64,000 bases of DNA from Microbacterium sp. 1S1 (GCF_008271365.1 NZ_CP043430.1:1674001-1738000); one strand, 5' to 3'; counted from the stretch's first letter, positions 35,401 to 44,160 are shown. Notes: generated from the sequence alone by a model not told the origin. Program-made: numbers and translations.

Positions 35401-37067
35401 ACCTGCGCGACGGAGACCCTGCCAACGGCGAGGCCGACGTCATCATCCTGCTCGTGCACGAGGGGGCGGAGAGCACCGCGCTCTCCGCCATCACCGAGGA
35501 CTCGCCGCTGGGCGAGATCGTCTACGGCGTCGACGACGACGTGGACGCGATCGTCTCGGCGCACACGCACCTCGTGTACAACCACGTCATCGACGGCCGA
35601 CCGGTCGTGTCGGCCGGTCAGTACGGCGAGAACCTGGGCCTCATGAACATCCAGGTCGACCCCGAGACGAAGGAGCTGCTCTCGATCACCAACGAGATCA
35701 AGCCGCTCACCTCCGCGGGCAAGCCGCTGTACCCGGCGGTGCCGGAGGTGCAGGCGATCGTCGACAAGGCGAAGGCGGAGGCTGACGTGCTGGGGGCCGT
35801 GAAGGTGGGCGACATCACCGCCGACTTCAACCGCGCGCGTCAGACCAACGGCGCCGAGAACCGTGGCGGCGAGTCCACCATCGGCAACTTCGTCGCCGAC
35901 GTGCAGAAGTGGTCCACGGGGGCGGACATCGCTCTCATGAACCCCGGTGGCATCAGGGCGAACCTGACGTACGCGTCGAGCAATGCCAACGACCCGAACG
36001 GCAACGTCACCTACCGCGAAGCAGCGACGGTGCAACCGTTCGCCAACACGCTGGTCACGCTGACGCTCACCGGTGCGCAGGTGAAGAGCGTCCTGGAAGA
36101 GCAGTGGCAGCCGACGGGTGCGGCGCGACCGTTCCTCAAGCTCGGCGTCTCCGAGGGCCTCGTCTACACATACGACCCGACGGCGGCGCAGGGTTCGCGA
36201 ATCACTTCCATCACGCTGAACGGCACGGCGATCGACCCGAACGCGGAGTACACCGTGGCGGCGAACTCCTTCCTCGCAGGGGGCGGAGACAACTTCGCCA
36301 CCTTCAAGGAGGGGGAGGGCAAGCGCGACACCGGCAAGATCGACCTGCAGTCGATGGTCGACTGGTTCGACGCGAACAAGACGGCGACTCCGGATCTCGC
36401 CCAGCGCGCGGTCGGCGTGACGGTCAGCCCTGCGGACGCTGACGGCTACCGCGCCGGCGACCAGGTGACGGTCTCCCTCTCCTCGCTGGCGTTCAGCGGC
36501 GGCGAGGCGGCCCCCGGAGCGGTGACGCTGTCTCTGGGTGACACCGAGCTGGCAGCAGGAACGGTCGACCCGGCCGTCGTGGACACGACCGACGAAGGCG
36601 GCCGCGCCACCCTCACGTTCACGGTGCCCTCGGGCGTGTTCGGTGAGCAGCAGCTCACGGTCGAGGTCCCGGCGACAGGCACCACGGTCCAGGTGCCGTT
36701 CACGATCGCCGGCGAGGAGGAGTTCGCGGGGACCATCGCGCTCGGCTCGTCGAAGGTGGCCGCGGGCAAGAAGCTCTCCGTCACCGGCGAGGGCTACCAG
36801 CCCGGCGAGACGGTCACGGTGGAGCTCCGACCGAAGAAGGGTCAGGGCGTCGAGGTGGGCACGGTGCAGGTTCGTCAGGACGGCACCTTCAGCGCCTCCG
36901 TGACCGTGCCGAAGAACGCCCAGCCGGGGAAGTACACGGTCGCGGTGTCGCAGGCGGACGGGGACGAGGCCACGGCCACCGTCACCGTCAACCGCGCCGG
37001 CGGCATCGGCGGGATCATCAAGGACATCGTCGACTGGCTGTGGGACCTCCTGACCGGGTGGTTCTGA
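32427..37067 (+). CDS. Secreted ExeM/NucH-type nuclease fused to a 5'-nucleotidase
   Basis: 1546 residues, exported by a Sec signal peptide (to about residue 46). Domains in order: lamin-tail-like domain (VINEAYLSGGSAGAAFTNKFVELYN, about 50-170); OB-fold-like segment (QRVRVEGVVTAD..., about 245-350); endonuclease/exonuclease/phosphatase domain (VASFNVYNYF, ALMEIENS, LLIGDFNAYG, SDHDPI, about 520-820); calcineurin-type metallophosphatase (VNDFHGRIEAD, GDLIGAST, GNHEFDQGW, SAHTHLVYNH, from about 830); 5'-nucleotidase C domain (GNFVADVQKW, MNPGGIRANL, FLAGGGDNFATF); two Ig-like segments. It ends in a short hydrophobic/amphipathic tail without a sortase motif. It would cut extracellular DNA and release nucleosides and phosphate. 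Confidence 0.9.
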   Translation: MMSAPEHGETLTPVSHRRIRGRVGALAATCVAALSLGSLVAAPASANTEGTGVVINEAYLSGGSAGAAFTNKFVELYNPTTAPIALDGMSLQYRSATGTGAFNGVAPLKGTIPAGGYFLVQANSNGTNGAALPTPDVTTTLSPSGTNGTLALVEGTAAVTLTPGSAVGVDGVIDLLGYGTSNTFETAAATSPSSNTDVRSLNRTAGTDADDNKADFALSATITPQNSGGGDPGTDPGEEPGTEPKAATIAEVQGTGEVSPLAGQRVRVEGVVTADHRTGGYKGIVIQTQGSGGGTDATPGASDGVFVFLNSLAPTLEIGDLVSVTGTVSEYYGQTQIAPTAAADVSVVTAGVGVPSLTPLPDTVRGADREQYENMYVAPTGTYRLASSHQLYNYGTLWLNTGDDLNVKSTETTRPGAEAAAIAAANRANRILLDDAWSIQVTNNGHPGEQPYFTEDAVVRNGDTVDFGSNGYVLQWGFDDWRLQPVVPIDDSSPAERKVTFEATNPRPEKAPEVGGDAQVASFNVYNYFTTLKSENGDARGAANAAQFAIQKSKIVSAINGLDAEIVALMEIENSVKLGKPVDTALKDLVAGLNADAGSDVWDYVPTPEALQDPATTDYITNAIIYKKDAVSTVGDSATVTDESVWGNAREPIAQAFDIDGRVVTVVANHLKSKSPPQGAGAEPADGQGFFNADRVKQAQAVLAFTEELAESSGSSDMLLIGDFNAYGQEDPIDVFTSQGWSDVAADKAAGQYTYTFDGELGSLDHVIASPSLVPSITGAGVWGINSPEWSDRGYAFGAAEEGTPYRSSDHDPILVGVSSEVPPVSIDVVTVNDFHGRIEADGAAAGAAVLAGAVQQFRAANPNTIFAGAGDLIGASTFTSFINDDNPTIDALNAAGLDVSAAGNHEFDQGWEDLRDRVQERADWEYISSNVFVTETGEPALAPAWVKELDGVRVGFVGAVTEDLDSLVSPEGIADLEVRSIADSVNAVADDLRDGDPANGEADVIILLVHEGAESTALSAITEDSPLGEIVYGVDDDVDAIVSAHTHLVYNHVIDGRPVVSAGQYGENLGLMNIQVDPETKELLSITNEIKPLTSAGKPLYPAVPEVQAIVDKAKAEADVLGAVKVGDITADFNRARQTNGAENRGGESTIGNFVADVQKWSTGADIALMNPGGIRANLTYASSNANDPNGNVTYREAATVQPFANTLVTLTLTGAQVKSVLEEQWQPTGAARPFLKLGVSEGLVYTYDPTAAQGSRITSITLNGTAIDPNAEYTVAANSFLAGGGDNFATFKEGEGKRDTGKIDLQSMVDWFDANKTATPDLAQRAVGVTVSPADADGYRAGDQVTVSLSSLAFSGGEAAPGAVTLSLGDTELAAGTVDPAVVDTTDEGGRATLTFTVPSGVFGEQQLTVEVPATGTTVQVPFTIAGEEEFAGTIALGSSKVAAGKKLSVTGEGYQPGETVTVELRPKKGQGVEVGTVQVRQDGTFSASVTVPKNAQPGKYTVAVSQADGDEATATVTVNRAGGIGGIIKDIVDWLWDLLTGWF

Positions 37068-37090
37068 CACCGCACGGCGGATGACGAGGC

Positions 37091-37120
37091 GGAGGCCGTC
37101 GGGGTGACCCGGCGGCCTCC
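37091..37120 (+). terminator. Terminator after the nuclease/nucleotidase gene
   Basis: GGAGGCCG and CGGCCTCC arms around a loop that itself contains GGGTGACCC. A short pyrimidine-rich stretch follows. Confidence 0.6.
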
Positions 37121-37253
37121 GTCGTCTCCCGCTGACCGCCACTGCGGAGCTCGCCGCCGACACGCCGCCGCCTGGCGGCCTGGCACGGGGTGTCGCCCCT
37201 CGTCTCCGAAGCTGGGCCCCTGGGACCGGGTCGGGGTGTCGCGCGCCGCCGAC

Positions 37254-37259
37254 TAGACT
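37254..37259 (+). promoter_or_regulatory. -10 box of the DUF3817 gene, leaderless arrangement
   Basis: TAGACT, then 6 nt, then ATG. Confidence 0.6.
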
Positions 37260-37265
37260 GGGGGC

Positions 37266-37778
37266 ATGCCCGAACCGAAAGTCGCCAGCTTTCCGGCGAT
37301 CCGCGGTGCGCTGAAGTTCTACCAGATCGCGTCGATCATCACGGGAGTCATGCTGCTCCTGCTGCTCGCCGAGATGGTGCTGAAGTACACGCCGATCCAC
37401 CTCGAGCTCTTCGCCGGAGGATCGGGCGGCCCGCTCTGGTTCGCGGGCGTCATCGCCGGACCGGACTGCCAGTGGTGGTCGCTGTTCGCGCCGTGGACGA
37501 ACTCGTGCGAGATGACCTCCCTCGGGGACGGCTTCAACATCTCGCTGTTCATCCTCGTCGCCCACGGCTGGTTCTACGTCGTCTACCTCTTCGCGTGCTT
37601 CCGCATGTGGAGCCTGATGCGGTGGCCGTTCCGCCGGTTCATCCTCCTCGCGCTCGGCGGTGTCATCCCGCTGCTGTCGTTCTTCATGGAGGCGATCGTC
37701 GCCCGTGAAGTGAAGACCTATCTCGCCACCCGGGAGGCCGCCGAGGCCTCCGCGATCGCCCCGGAAGGTGTCCGTTGA
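37266..37778 (+). CDS. DUF3817 family membrane protein
   Basis: 170 residues with three hydrophobic stretches ([63 protein letters not shown]). The [20 protein letters not shown] and HGWFYVVYL motifs match DUF3817. The loop between helices 1 and 2 contains a Cys pair and several Trp. In actinobacteria this family often sits before guaA, as here: the guaA start TTGA overlaps its stop. Function unknown. Confidence 0.85.
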   Translation: MPEPKVASFPAIRGALKFYQIASIITGVMLLLLLAEMVLKYTPIHLELFAGGSGGPLWFAGVIAGPDCQWWSLFAPWTNSCEMTSLGDGFNISLFILVAHGWFYVVYLFACFRMWSLMRWPFRRFILLALGGVIPLLSFFMEAIVAREVKTYLATREAAEASAIAPEGVR

Positions 37779-39361
37779 CCGAACAGTCCGAGACCCAGCA
37801 GCGCCCCGCGCTCGTCGTCGACTTCGGCGCCCAGTACGCGCAGCTCATCGCCCGCCGCGTGCGCGAGGCCGGCGTCTACAGCGAGATCGTGCCGCACACC
37901 GCCACGGCGGAGGAGATCGCCGCGAAGAACCCGGTCGCGATCATCCTCTCCGGCGGCCCGTCATCGGTGTACGAGGAGGGGGCGCCGAAGCTCGACCCGT
38001 TGGTTTTCGACCTCGGCGTTCCGACGCTCGGCATCTGCTACGGCTTCCAGTACATGGCGCAGACCCTCGGCGGCGAGGTCGCGCACACCGGTCTCCGCGA
38101 GTACGGCGCGACCGACGCGGTCATCTCGGGTGACGGCGGCACGCTGCTGAGCGGGCAGCCGACCGAGCAGAACGTGTGGATGAGCCATGGTGATCAGGTC
38201 GCCAAGGCTCCGGAGGGCTTCGAAGTCCTCGCCACGACGGAGGCCACCAAGGTCGCGGCCTTCGCCAACGAGGAGCGCGGCTTGTACGGCGTGCAGTGGC
38301 ACCCCGAGGTCAAGCACTCCGATCACGGCCAGCGGGTCCTGGAGAACTTCCTCCACAAGGGAGCGGGGCTCGCCTCCGATTGGAATCCCGACAACGTGAT
38401 CGCCGAGCAGGTCGAGCGCATCCGTGAGCAGGTCGGCGACGCCCGGGTCATCTCGGCGCTGTCCGGCGGCGTGGACTCCGCCGTCTCCACCGCCCTGGTG
38501 CACAAAGCCATCGGTGATCAGCTCACGGCCGTCTTCGTCGATCACGGGCTGCTCCGCAAGGGCGAGCGCGAGCAGGTCGAGAAGGACTACGTCGAATCCA
38601 CGGGCGTGCGGCTCATCACGGTCGACGCTGCCGAGACGTTCCTCGGTCACCTCAAGGGAGTGACCGACCCAGAGGAGAAGCGCAAGATCATCGGCCGCGA
38701 GTTCATCCGCGCGTTCGAGAAGGTGCAGCTCGACCTCGTCGAGGAGGCGAAGGCCGACGGCGGCGCCCCGGTGAAATTCCTCGTGCAGGGCACCCTCTAC
38801 CCCGACGTCGTCGAATCCGGCGGCGGCGCGGGCACCGCCAACATCAAGTCACACCACAATGTGGGCGGTCTCCCTGACGACCTCGACTTCGAGCTCATCG
38901 AGCCGCTGCGGGCGCTCTTCAAGGACGAGGTCCGTGCGATCGGTCGCGAGCTCGGCATCCCCGAGGCGATCGTCGGTCGCCAGCCGTTTCCGGGGCCCGG
39001 CCTCGGCATCCGGATCATCGGTGAGGTCACCGCTGACCGTCTCGAGATTCTGCGTGAAGCCGACGCCATCGCCCGTGAGGAACTGACGAAGGCGGGTCTG
39101 GACCAGGAGATCTGGCAGTGCCCCGTCGTGCTCCTCGCCGATGTGCGCTCGGTGGGCGTGCAGGGCGACGGCCGCACGTACGGTCATCCGATCGTGCTGC
39201 GCCCGGTCTCCAGCGAGGACGCGATGACGGCCGATTGGACCCGTCTGCCGTACGACGTGCTCTCGAAGATCTCGAACCGGATCACCAACGGCGTCCGCGA
39301 CGTCAACCGCGTCGTGCTCGACGTCACGTCGAAGCCGCCGGGGACGATCGAGTGGGAGTAG
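37775..39361 (+). CDS. guaA: GMP synthase (glutamine-hydrolysing) GuaA
   Basis: Converts XMP to GMP with glutamine and ATP. 528 residues. Class I amidotransferase domain (about 12-205) with the catalytic Cys in [11 protein letters not shown] and His-Glu in [11 protein letters not shown] pyrophosphatase domain with the P-loop [12 protein letters not shown]-terminal dimerisation domain ending [14 protein letters not shown] ([11 protein letters not shown]). The start is TTG at 37775, overlapping the upstream stop and preceded by GGAAGG; no ATG or GTG fits. This unusual start may tie GuaA level to translation of the upstream gene. Confidence 0.95.
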   Translation: MTEQSETQQRPALVVDFGAQYAQLIARRVREAGVYSEIVPHTATAEEIAAKNPVAIILSGGPSSVYEEGAPKLDPLVFDLGVPTLGICYGFQYMAQTLGGEVAHTGLREYGATDAVISGDGGTLLSGQPTEQNVWMSHGDQVAKAPEGFEVLATTEATKVAAFANEERGLYGVQWHPEVKHSDHGQRVLENFLHKGAGLASDWNPDNVIAEQVERIREQVGDARVISALSGGVDSAVSTALVHKAIGDQLTAVFVDHGLLRKGEREQVEKDYVESTGVRLITVDAAETFLGHLKGVTDPEEKRKIIGREFIRAFEKVQLDLVEEAKADGGAPVKFLVQGTLYPDVVESGGGAGTANIKSHHNVGGLPDDLDFELIEPLRALFKDEVRAIGRELGIPEAIVGRQPFPGPGLGIRIIGEVTADRLEILREADAIAREELTKAGLDQEIWQCPVVLLADVRSVGVQGDGRTYGHPIVLRPVSSEDAMTADWTRLPYDVLSKISNRITNGVRDVNRVVLDVTSKPPGTIEWE

Positions 39362-39369
39362 GGGGCGCG

Positions 39370-40758
39370 ATGCCCCTGTTCTCGGCGCCGGGCCTCCCGG
39401 ATGCCGAGTACCTGGTGCTGTCCAGCCGGCTGATCCCGGGGCTTGACGGCGGGTACACGATCGCGACGCTCGCGCGTGCCCGACTGCTGGCCGCCGCAGG
39501 CGCCGGCGAGGGCAGGGGGCCGCAGCTGCTGACCTTCGATCCGGGAACCCGCGCGGATCACGCCGAGCATCGCAGGGTGTTCGCGGGCCGCGGCGCGCTC
39601 GCCGACCCCGATCGCCTGCGGAACCTGTTCGACGAGGCTGCTGCGCCGGAGGGCGGGGCCGCAGAGTGGCTGCGTGACGCCGCGGACGCCGCGGTGACGG
39701 CGGACCCCGATGCGGAGTACCGCGTGCTCTCGGACCCGGAGGGCCGTCCCTTCGTGGCGCTTCCGGTGATCCCCGGCAATCCGGACTGGCACCTCACGGA
39801 CGAGCCCGTCCTCGTGTACGACGAGAGCGGAGCGGTCGTCGGCGCGCTACACGGATTCCGCGGACTCTACGGCGCCTGGCTCGGCCACGTCACCGCGGCG
39901 CTGGGGGCCCGGCCGATCGTCGTGATCTGCGAGTCCCGTCAGCTCGGCGAACTCGTCGCCGACTGGTCCGACCCGCGCGTCCGCATCCTGCACCCCATCC
40001 ACACGATGCACGTCGAGGCGCCGTACACCCCCGATGCGCCGATGAACACGCTCTGGACCCGGTGGTTCCGGCTGGCCGACCGCTTCGACGCGGTGATCTG
40101 GCCGACGGCCACGCAGCGTGACGACGTCGTGGCACGGTTCGGCGACGCCGCGAACCACGTCGTCGTGCCCAACCCCATCGAACCCGTCGAGCGACGGGAC
40201 GACCTGCGCGAGGAGGGGCTCGTCGTCGTGCTCGGACGCCTGGCCGCGGGCAAGCGCATCGACCACGCCATCCGTGCCTTCCTGGCCGCCGACGTGCCGG
40301 GCGCGCGAATGGAGATCTGGGGCGGGGGGCCGGAGCAGGATGCGCTGCAGTCCCTCATCGCCGAGCTCGACGCCGCGGACCGCGTCGTGGTGGCGGGGTA
40401 CACCGACGATCCCGCGACGGTGCTGGACCGTGCGTCGGTGCTGGTGACGTCGACCGCGTTCGAGGGGCAGCCGCTGGGCATCGTGGAGTCGCTGCTCCAC
40501 GGCACTCCGGTCGTGTCCTACGACGTCCGGTACGGCATCCGCGATGTCCTCGGCGCGGGCGGGGGAGTGCTGGTGCCGGGCGGAGACGAAGCTGCGCTCC
40601 GGGACGCGCTCCGTGACCTGCTCAGCGATCCGGAGCGTCTGGCGGCCTTGCGGGCCGAGGCGCCGTCCGCTGCTGAGGCGTGGAGCCCCGACCGCTCGCT
40701 GGCGGCCCTGACCGCCGTGATCACCGACGCTGTCGCGAAGCCCTCCCGCCGCCGCTGA
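39370..40758 (+). CDS. GT4 glycosyltransferase, TagE/TarM-like
   Basis: 462 residues, GT-B fold. N-terminal SSRLIPGLDGGYTIATLARARLLA and LLTFDPGTR, then a nucleotide-sugar domain with VVVLGRLAAGKRIDHAIRAF and the EX7E-type STAFEGQPLGIVESLLHGTPVVSYD. The middle region with little conservation fits enzymes that glucosylate wall teichoic acid (TagE, TarM). The assignment to teichoic acid is inference. The ATG at 39370 lies 8 nt after guaA with GGGGGCG before it; co-transcription is likely. Confidence 0.78.
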   Translation: MPLFSAPGLPDAEYLVLSSRLIPGLDGGYTIATLARARLLAAAGAGEGRGPQLLTFDPGTRADHAEHRRVFAGRGALADPDRLRNLFDEAAAPEGGAAEWLRDAADAAVTADPDAEYRVLSDPEGRPFVALPVIPGNPDWHLTDEPVLVYDESGAVVGALHGFRGLYGAWLGHVTAALGARPIVVICESRQLGELVADWSDPRVRILHPIHTMHVEAPYTPDAPMNTLWTRWFRLADRFDAVIWPTATQRDDVVARFGDAANHVVVPNPIEPVERRDDLREEGLVVVLGRLAAGKRIDHAIRAFLAADVPGARMEIWGGGPEQDALQSLIAELDAADRVVVAGYTDDPATVLDRASVLVTSTAFEGQPLGIVESLLHGTPVVSYDVRYGIRDVLGAGGGVLVPGGDEAALRDALRDLLSDPERLAALRAEAPSAAEAWSPDRSLAALTAVITDAVAKPSRRR

Positions 40759-40808
40759 GGCGCCGTCGTCGCGTGCGGTGTCGGGCCTTCGGAGTTTTTT
40801 CCCGCCCG

Positions 40809-40835
40809 TGTCGATCTCCGGTGTTCCCGTTCGAC
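40809..40835 (+). promoter_or_regulatory. ECF42-type promoter of the DGPF gene
   Basis: TGTCGA (40809-40814), 17 nt, CGAC (40832-40835). As I recall, the described ECF42 target motif is TGTCGA at -35 and CGA/TC at -10. It would make the DGPF gene and its own sigma factor an autoregulated unit. Confidence 0.6.
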
Positions 40836-40885
40836 GTCTGTGATGAGAGGGTCGAGACACGACCCTTCGGGACAAGGAGAACATC

Positions 40886-41314
40886 ATGAAGTTCATGCTC
40901 ATCATGCGCGCGACCGACGAAGCGGTCGCGTCCTACGAGGAGATGCCGTTCGAGCAGGTCATCGAGGCCATGGGCCGTTACAACGAATCCATGATGAAGG
41001 CGGGTGTCCTCGTCGCGGGCGAGGGGCTGACCGATGCGGCGGAAGGTTTCGTCGTCGACTTCAGCGCGGAGAAGCCGCTCATCACCGACGGGCCGTACGG
41101 GGAGACGAAGGAGCTCTTCAACGGCTTTTGGATCATCGAGGTCTCATCGCGTGAGGAGGCCGCGGAATGGGCGAGTCGGGCGCCATTGGGTGCGGGGTCC
41201 TTTCTCGAGGTGCGCCGCGTGACCGGACCGGAGGACTTCCCGGCCGACAACGAGTGGATCGAGAAGGAGGCGGGCTGGCGCGAGGAGCAGGCCCGCCGCG
41301 CCGAGCAGTCGTGA
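40886..41314 (+). CDS. YCII-related DGPF-domain protein
   Basis: 142 residues. MKFMLIMRA at the start, AGVLVAGEGLTDAAEG and the ITDGPYGETKELFNGFWIIEV core match the DGPF (YCII-related) family; the name motif appears as DGPYGETKE. No enzymatic activity is established. AAGGAG precedes the ATG. It is followed after 13 nt by an ECF sigma factor of the type that is regularly encoded beside DGPF proteins. Confidence 0.9.
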   Translation: MKFMLIMRATDEAVASYEEMPFEQVIEAMGRYNESMMKAGVLVAGEGLTDAAEGFVVDFSAEKPLITDGPYGETKELFNGFWIIEVSSREEAAEWASRAPLGAGSFLEVRRVTGPEDFPADNEWIEKEAGWREEQARRAEQS

Positions 41315-41327
41315 CGCCGTTCCGCTG

Positions 41328-42626
41328 ATGGACGTCCCCGAGGGATCGTCGGCGATGGACTCGGCCGCCTCCGCGCAGGAGGCGACCGAGCGGGCGGTCG
41401 CGGCGGTGTGGCGCATCGAGTCCGCGCGCATCGTGGGCACGCTGACGCGGCTGGTCGGCGACTTCGGCCTCGCGGAGGATCTCGCGCAGGAAGCCCTCGT
41501 CGACGCGCTGCGGCAGTGGTCGGCCGACGGGATCCCGCGCAACGCCGCCGCGTGGCTCACGGCGGTGGCGAAGCGCAAGGCGGTGGACGGGTGGCGCCGC
41601 CGGGAGCGGCTGAACGACCGGCTCGCGCTGCTCGCGCAGGATCTGCATCGCGAGCAGGCGCAACAGCCCGAGCTGCCCTGGGACCCGGATGCCGTGGACG
41701 ACGACGTGCTGCGGCTCGTGTTCATCGCGTGCCACCCGGTGCTCTCGAAAGAGGCGCAGGTCGCGCTCACGCTGCGGGTCGTCGGCGGGCTGTCGAGCGA
41801 GGAGATCGCCCGCGCGTTCCTGGTCCCCACAGCGACAGTGCAGCAGCGGATCGTGCGGGCGAAGAAGACGCTCGCCGCAGCGCAGGCGCCGTTCGAGGTG
41901 CCACCGCGGGAGGAGCGCGCGGCACGTCTCGGTGCCGTCCTCGGGGTGCTGTACCTCATCTTCAACGAAGCGCATGCGGCCAGCAGCGGTCCGGACTGGA
42001 TGCGGCCTGAGCTGAGCGACGAGGCGATCCGGCTCGGCCGCGTGCTCGCCGCTCTCCTGCCCCGGGAGCCGGAGGTGCACGGGCTGCTCGCGCTCATGGA
42101 GCTCACGGCGGCGCGTTTCCCCGCCCGGCTCGACCGGAGCGGCGAGCCGGTGCTGCTCGCCGATCAGGACCGGCGGCGATGGGATCGCGGCCGCATCTCG
42201 CGGGGGAGAGCGGCCCTGGCGACGGCGGATGCGCTCGGCCGCGGTCGGGGCCCGTACAGTCTGCAGGCCGCGATCGCTGAATGTCATGCGGTCGCGCCGT
42301 CGGTGAGCGAGACCGACTGGGACCGCATCGTCGTCGTGTACGAGGCGCTCGGGCGCATCGCGCCGTCTCCGGTCGTCGAGCTCAACCGTGCGGCCGCGGT
42401 GGCGATGGCGACGGGGCCCGCCTCCGCCCTGCGCCTGCTCGACGAGCTGGCCGCGGCGGGGTCGCTGCGCGGGTACCACCTGCTCCCGGCGACGCGCGGA
42501 GAACTGCTGCGCCGGCTCGGGCGGGAGGACGAGGCGCGCAGCGAGTTCGCGGTGGCGGCGGGTCTGGCGGGCAACGACCGGGAGCGCGAACTCCTCGTGC
42601 GCAAGTCTCGCGGTGCCGCAGGCTGA
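41328..42626 (+). CDS. ECF42-like sigma factor with long C-terminal extension
   Basis: 432 residues, more than twice a minimal ECF factor. Sigma2 (about 30-95: RIVGTLTRLVGDFGLAEDLAQEALVDAL) and sigma4 (about 120-185: VALTLRVVGGLSSEEIARAFLVPTATVQQRIVRAKK) are followed by ~240 residues of helical, TPR-like sequence (YLIFNEAHAAS, ELTAARFPAR, PSPVVELNRAAAVAM). This plan and the DGPF neighbour are those of group ECF42, which lack a classical anti-sigma factor; the extension is thought to regulate activity. The ATG at 41328 follows the DGPF stop by 13 nt; an ATG at 41355 in frame is an alternative. Confidence 0.88.
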   Translation: MDVPEGSSAMDSAASAQEATERAVAAVWRIESARIVGTLTRLVGDFGLAEDLAQEALVDALRQWSADGIPRNAAAWLTAVAKRKAVDGWRRRERLNDRLALLAQDLHREQAQQPELPWDPDAVDDDVLRLVFIACHPVLSKEAQVALTLRVVGGLSSEEIARAFLVPTATVQQRIVRAKKTLAAAQAPFEVPPREERAARLGAVLGVLYLIFNEAHAASSGPDWMRPELSDEAIRLGRVLAALLPREPEVHGLLALMELTAARFPARLDRSGEPVLLADQDRRRWDRGRISRGRAALATADALGRGRGPYSLQAAIAECHAVAPSVSETDWDRIVVVYEALGRIAPSPVVELNRAAAVAMATGPASALRLLDELAAAGSLRGYHLLPATRGELLRRLGREDEARSEFAVAAGLAGNDRERELLVRKSRGAAG

Positions 42627-42641
42627 GATGGCTCGGCACAC

Positions 42642-42688
42642 GAAAAGACCCGCCCCTCACGGATGCTCTCGCAGCCGTGAAGGACGGG
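42642..42688 (-). terminator. Rho-independent terminator of the GlsB-like gene
   Basis: On the minus strand a 14-bp stem with two G-U pairs, arms 42675-42688 and 42649-42662, is followed by TCTTTTC. It also lies just past the convergent sigma factor gene. Confidence 0.7.
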
Positions 42689-42725
42689 CGTGGGTGACGC
42701 GGGGGCGCGTCGAGTGGGGCCTGCG

Positions 42726-42998
42726 TCAGTCGTTGACCCGCTGGCCGCGGCCCGCGATGAGGCCGTAGATCAGCAGCACGATGATCGAACCGCCGATGGC
42801 GAGGAGCCAGGTACCGAGGTCCCAGAACTCGGTGAGCGGACGGTTGAGGATCAGGCTGCCCAGCCAGCCGCCGAGCAGGGCGCCGACGACGCCGAGCAAC
42901 AGCGTGATGAACCATCCGCCACCCTGCTTTCCGGGCAGGATCAGCTTGGCGATGGCTCCGGCGATGAGGCCGAGAAGAAGAAAGCCGAGAAAACTCAT
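42726..42998 (-). CDS. GlsB/YeaQ/YmgE family membrane protein
   Basis: 90 residues, three hydrophobic segments rich in Gly (SFLGFLLLGLIAGAIAKLILPG, GGWFITLLLGVVGALLGGWLG, a C-terminal AIGGSIIVLLIYGLIAG). This is the transglycosylase-associated/YeaQ family, often induced by envelope or general stress; its biochemical role is unclear. AAGGAG lies 7 nt before the ATG at 42998; the frame is open upstream but the homology starts here. Confidence 0.88.
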   Translation of the reverse strand: MSFLGFLLLGLIAGAIAKLILPGKQGGGWFITLLLGVVGALLGGWLGSLILNRPLTEFWDLGTWLLAIGGSIIVLLIYGLIAGRGQRVND

Positions 42999-43110
42999 GG
43001 TCAGCTCCTTGGGTCGGGAGCCCCGGGGTGCCGGGGCTTCGTGACACCTACTGTGCCCGGTGCCCGGATCGCGCGCCAACCCCTTGCGCGCTCCCCTCAC
43101 GGTATGGCAA

Positions 43111-43140
43111 GAGGCCCGCCCCCTCACGGAGACGGGCCTC
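43111..43140 (-). terminator. Terminator after the Bax-inhibitor-like gene
   Basis: GAGGCCCG/CGGGCCTC 8-bp arms around a 14-nt loop, followed on the minus strand by TTGCC. The loop contains CCCCTCACGG, a sequence found three times between 42653 and 43129. Confidence 0.5.
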
Positions 43141-43154
43141 GTGCGCAGCGGCTG

Positions 43155-44081
43155 TCAGTCGTTGCCGCGGACGATCGCGATGATCCGCAGGATCTCCACG
43201 TACAGCCAGACGACCGTGACCATGATGCCGAAGGCGCCGAGCCAGCCGTACTTCCGGGGGGCGCCGTTGCGGACGCCCTGCTGGATCTGGTCGAAGTCGA
43301 GCACCAGCGAGTAGGCCGCCATGATGACGACGAGGACGCCGATGATGAGGCCGAGCGGAATCCCCATGATCTCGGCGCTGTACAGGCCGAAGGCCTGGTC
43401 CTGCGGGAGAACGCCCGTCCACATGAGGATGAGGTTGAGGAGCGAGAAGACCAGGTAGCCGATCATCGCGATCATGAAGATCTTCGTGGCCTTCTTCGAC
43501 GCGCGGATCTTGCCGCTGGCGAAGAGCGCGAGGGTCACGCCGACGACCGAGAGGGTCGCGAGAGTCGCCTGGAAGACGATGCCCGGCCACAGCACCTCGA
43601 AGTACGACGAGATGCCACCGATGAACAGACCCTCGAACGCGGCGTACGCGAAGATCAGCGCGGGGCGGACCTTCTTACGCGACGTGAAGGAGATGACCAT
43701 CGCGAGCACGAAGCCGCCGAGCGCGCCGACGATCCAGGGCAGCAGGTTGGGGGCGTAGTCGCTGTACGGGTCGCGCTCCGGGACGGTGATGCCGCCCAGG
43801 GTCAGCACCCAGCCGATCGCGGCGGTGACGAGAAGGATGCCGAACAGGCCGGCGGTCTTCCACACGGTGTCCTCGACGGACATCCGGTCGGTCTCGAGAG
43901 AGCCGGCAGCGGGGGCGGCGTACATGCCCTCGAGCTGCGCGTTGGCAGCGGCATCCATCGCACCGTGCTGGAACGACGCGGTCTGGGCACCCTGAGCAGC
44001 CTGGGGCGCACCCGGATACGTCGCGACGTTGCGCGGGTCCTGCTGCTGGAAAGCAGGATTGTTGAAAGCGAAGTTGCTCAT
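43155..44081 (-). CDS. Bax inhibitor-1/YccA family membrane protein
   Basis: 308 residues. A cytoplasmic, Gln/Ala-rich N-terminal tail (about 1-65) precedes seven hydrophobic segments. AYAAFEGLFIGGISSYFE, SLLNLILMW and YSLVLDFDQIQQGVRNGAPRKYGWLGAFGIMVTVVWLYVEILRI are typical of the actinobacterial BI-1-like group. Relatives act as calcium leak channels or as partners of membrane proteases. The N-terminal tail is longer than in proteobacterial YccA. Confidence 0.88.
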   Translation of the reverse strand: MSNFAFNNPAFQQQDPRNVATYPGAPQAAQGAQTASFQHGAMDAAANAQLEGMYAAPAAGSLETDRMSVEDTVWKTAGLFGILLVTAAIGWVLTLGGITVPERDPYSDYAPNLLPWIVGALGGFVLAMVISFTSRKKVRPALIFAYAAFEGLFIGGISSYFEVLWPGIVFQATLATLSVVGVTLALFASGKIRASKKATKIFMIAMIGYLVFSLLNLILMWTGVLPQDQAFGLYSAEIMGIPLGLIIGVLVVIMAAYSLVLDFDQIQQGVRNGAPRKYGWLGAFGIMVTVVWLYVEILRIIAIVRGND

Positions 44082-44160
44082 CGGTGGGCCTCACTCCAAA
44101 AGGGGGGTCGTAGGTCGCTTTCCTCCACGATACCCGCGTGGCGACACTCCCGGGGTGGCT

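Noticed and set aside
32079..37565. Very long open frame on the minus strand (over 1800 codons)
   Set aside because: It lies antisense to the secreted nuclease/nucleotidase and its neighbours. Its translation is Arg/Val/Gly/Asp-rich low-complexity sequence, the usual mirror of high-GC coding DNA. The plus-strand protein has clear domains.
40794..40799. T6 run as a terminator of the GT4 gene
   Set aside because: A striking run for this GC content, but no stem of useful stability precedes it.
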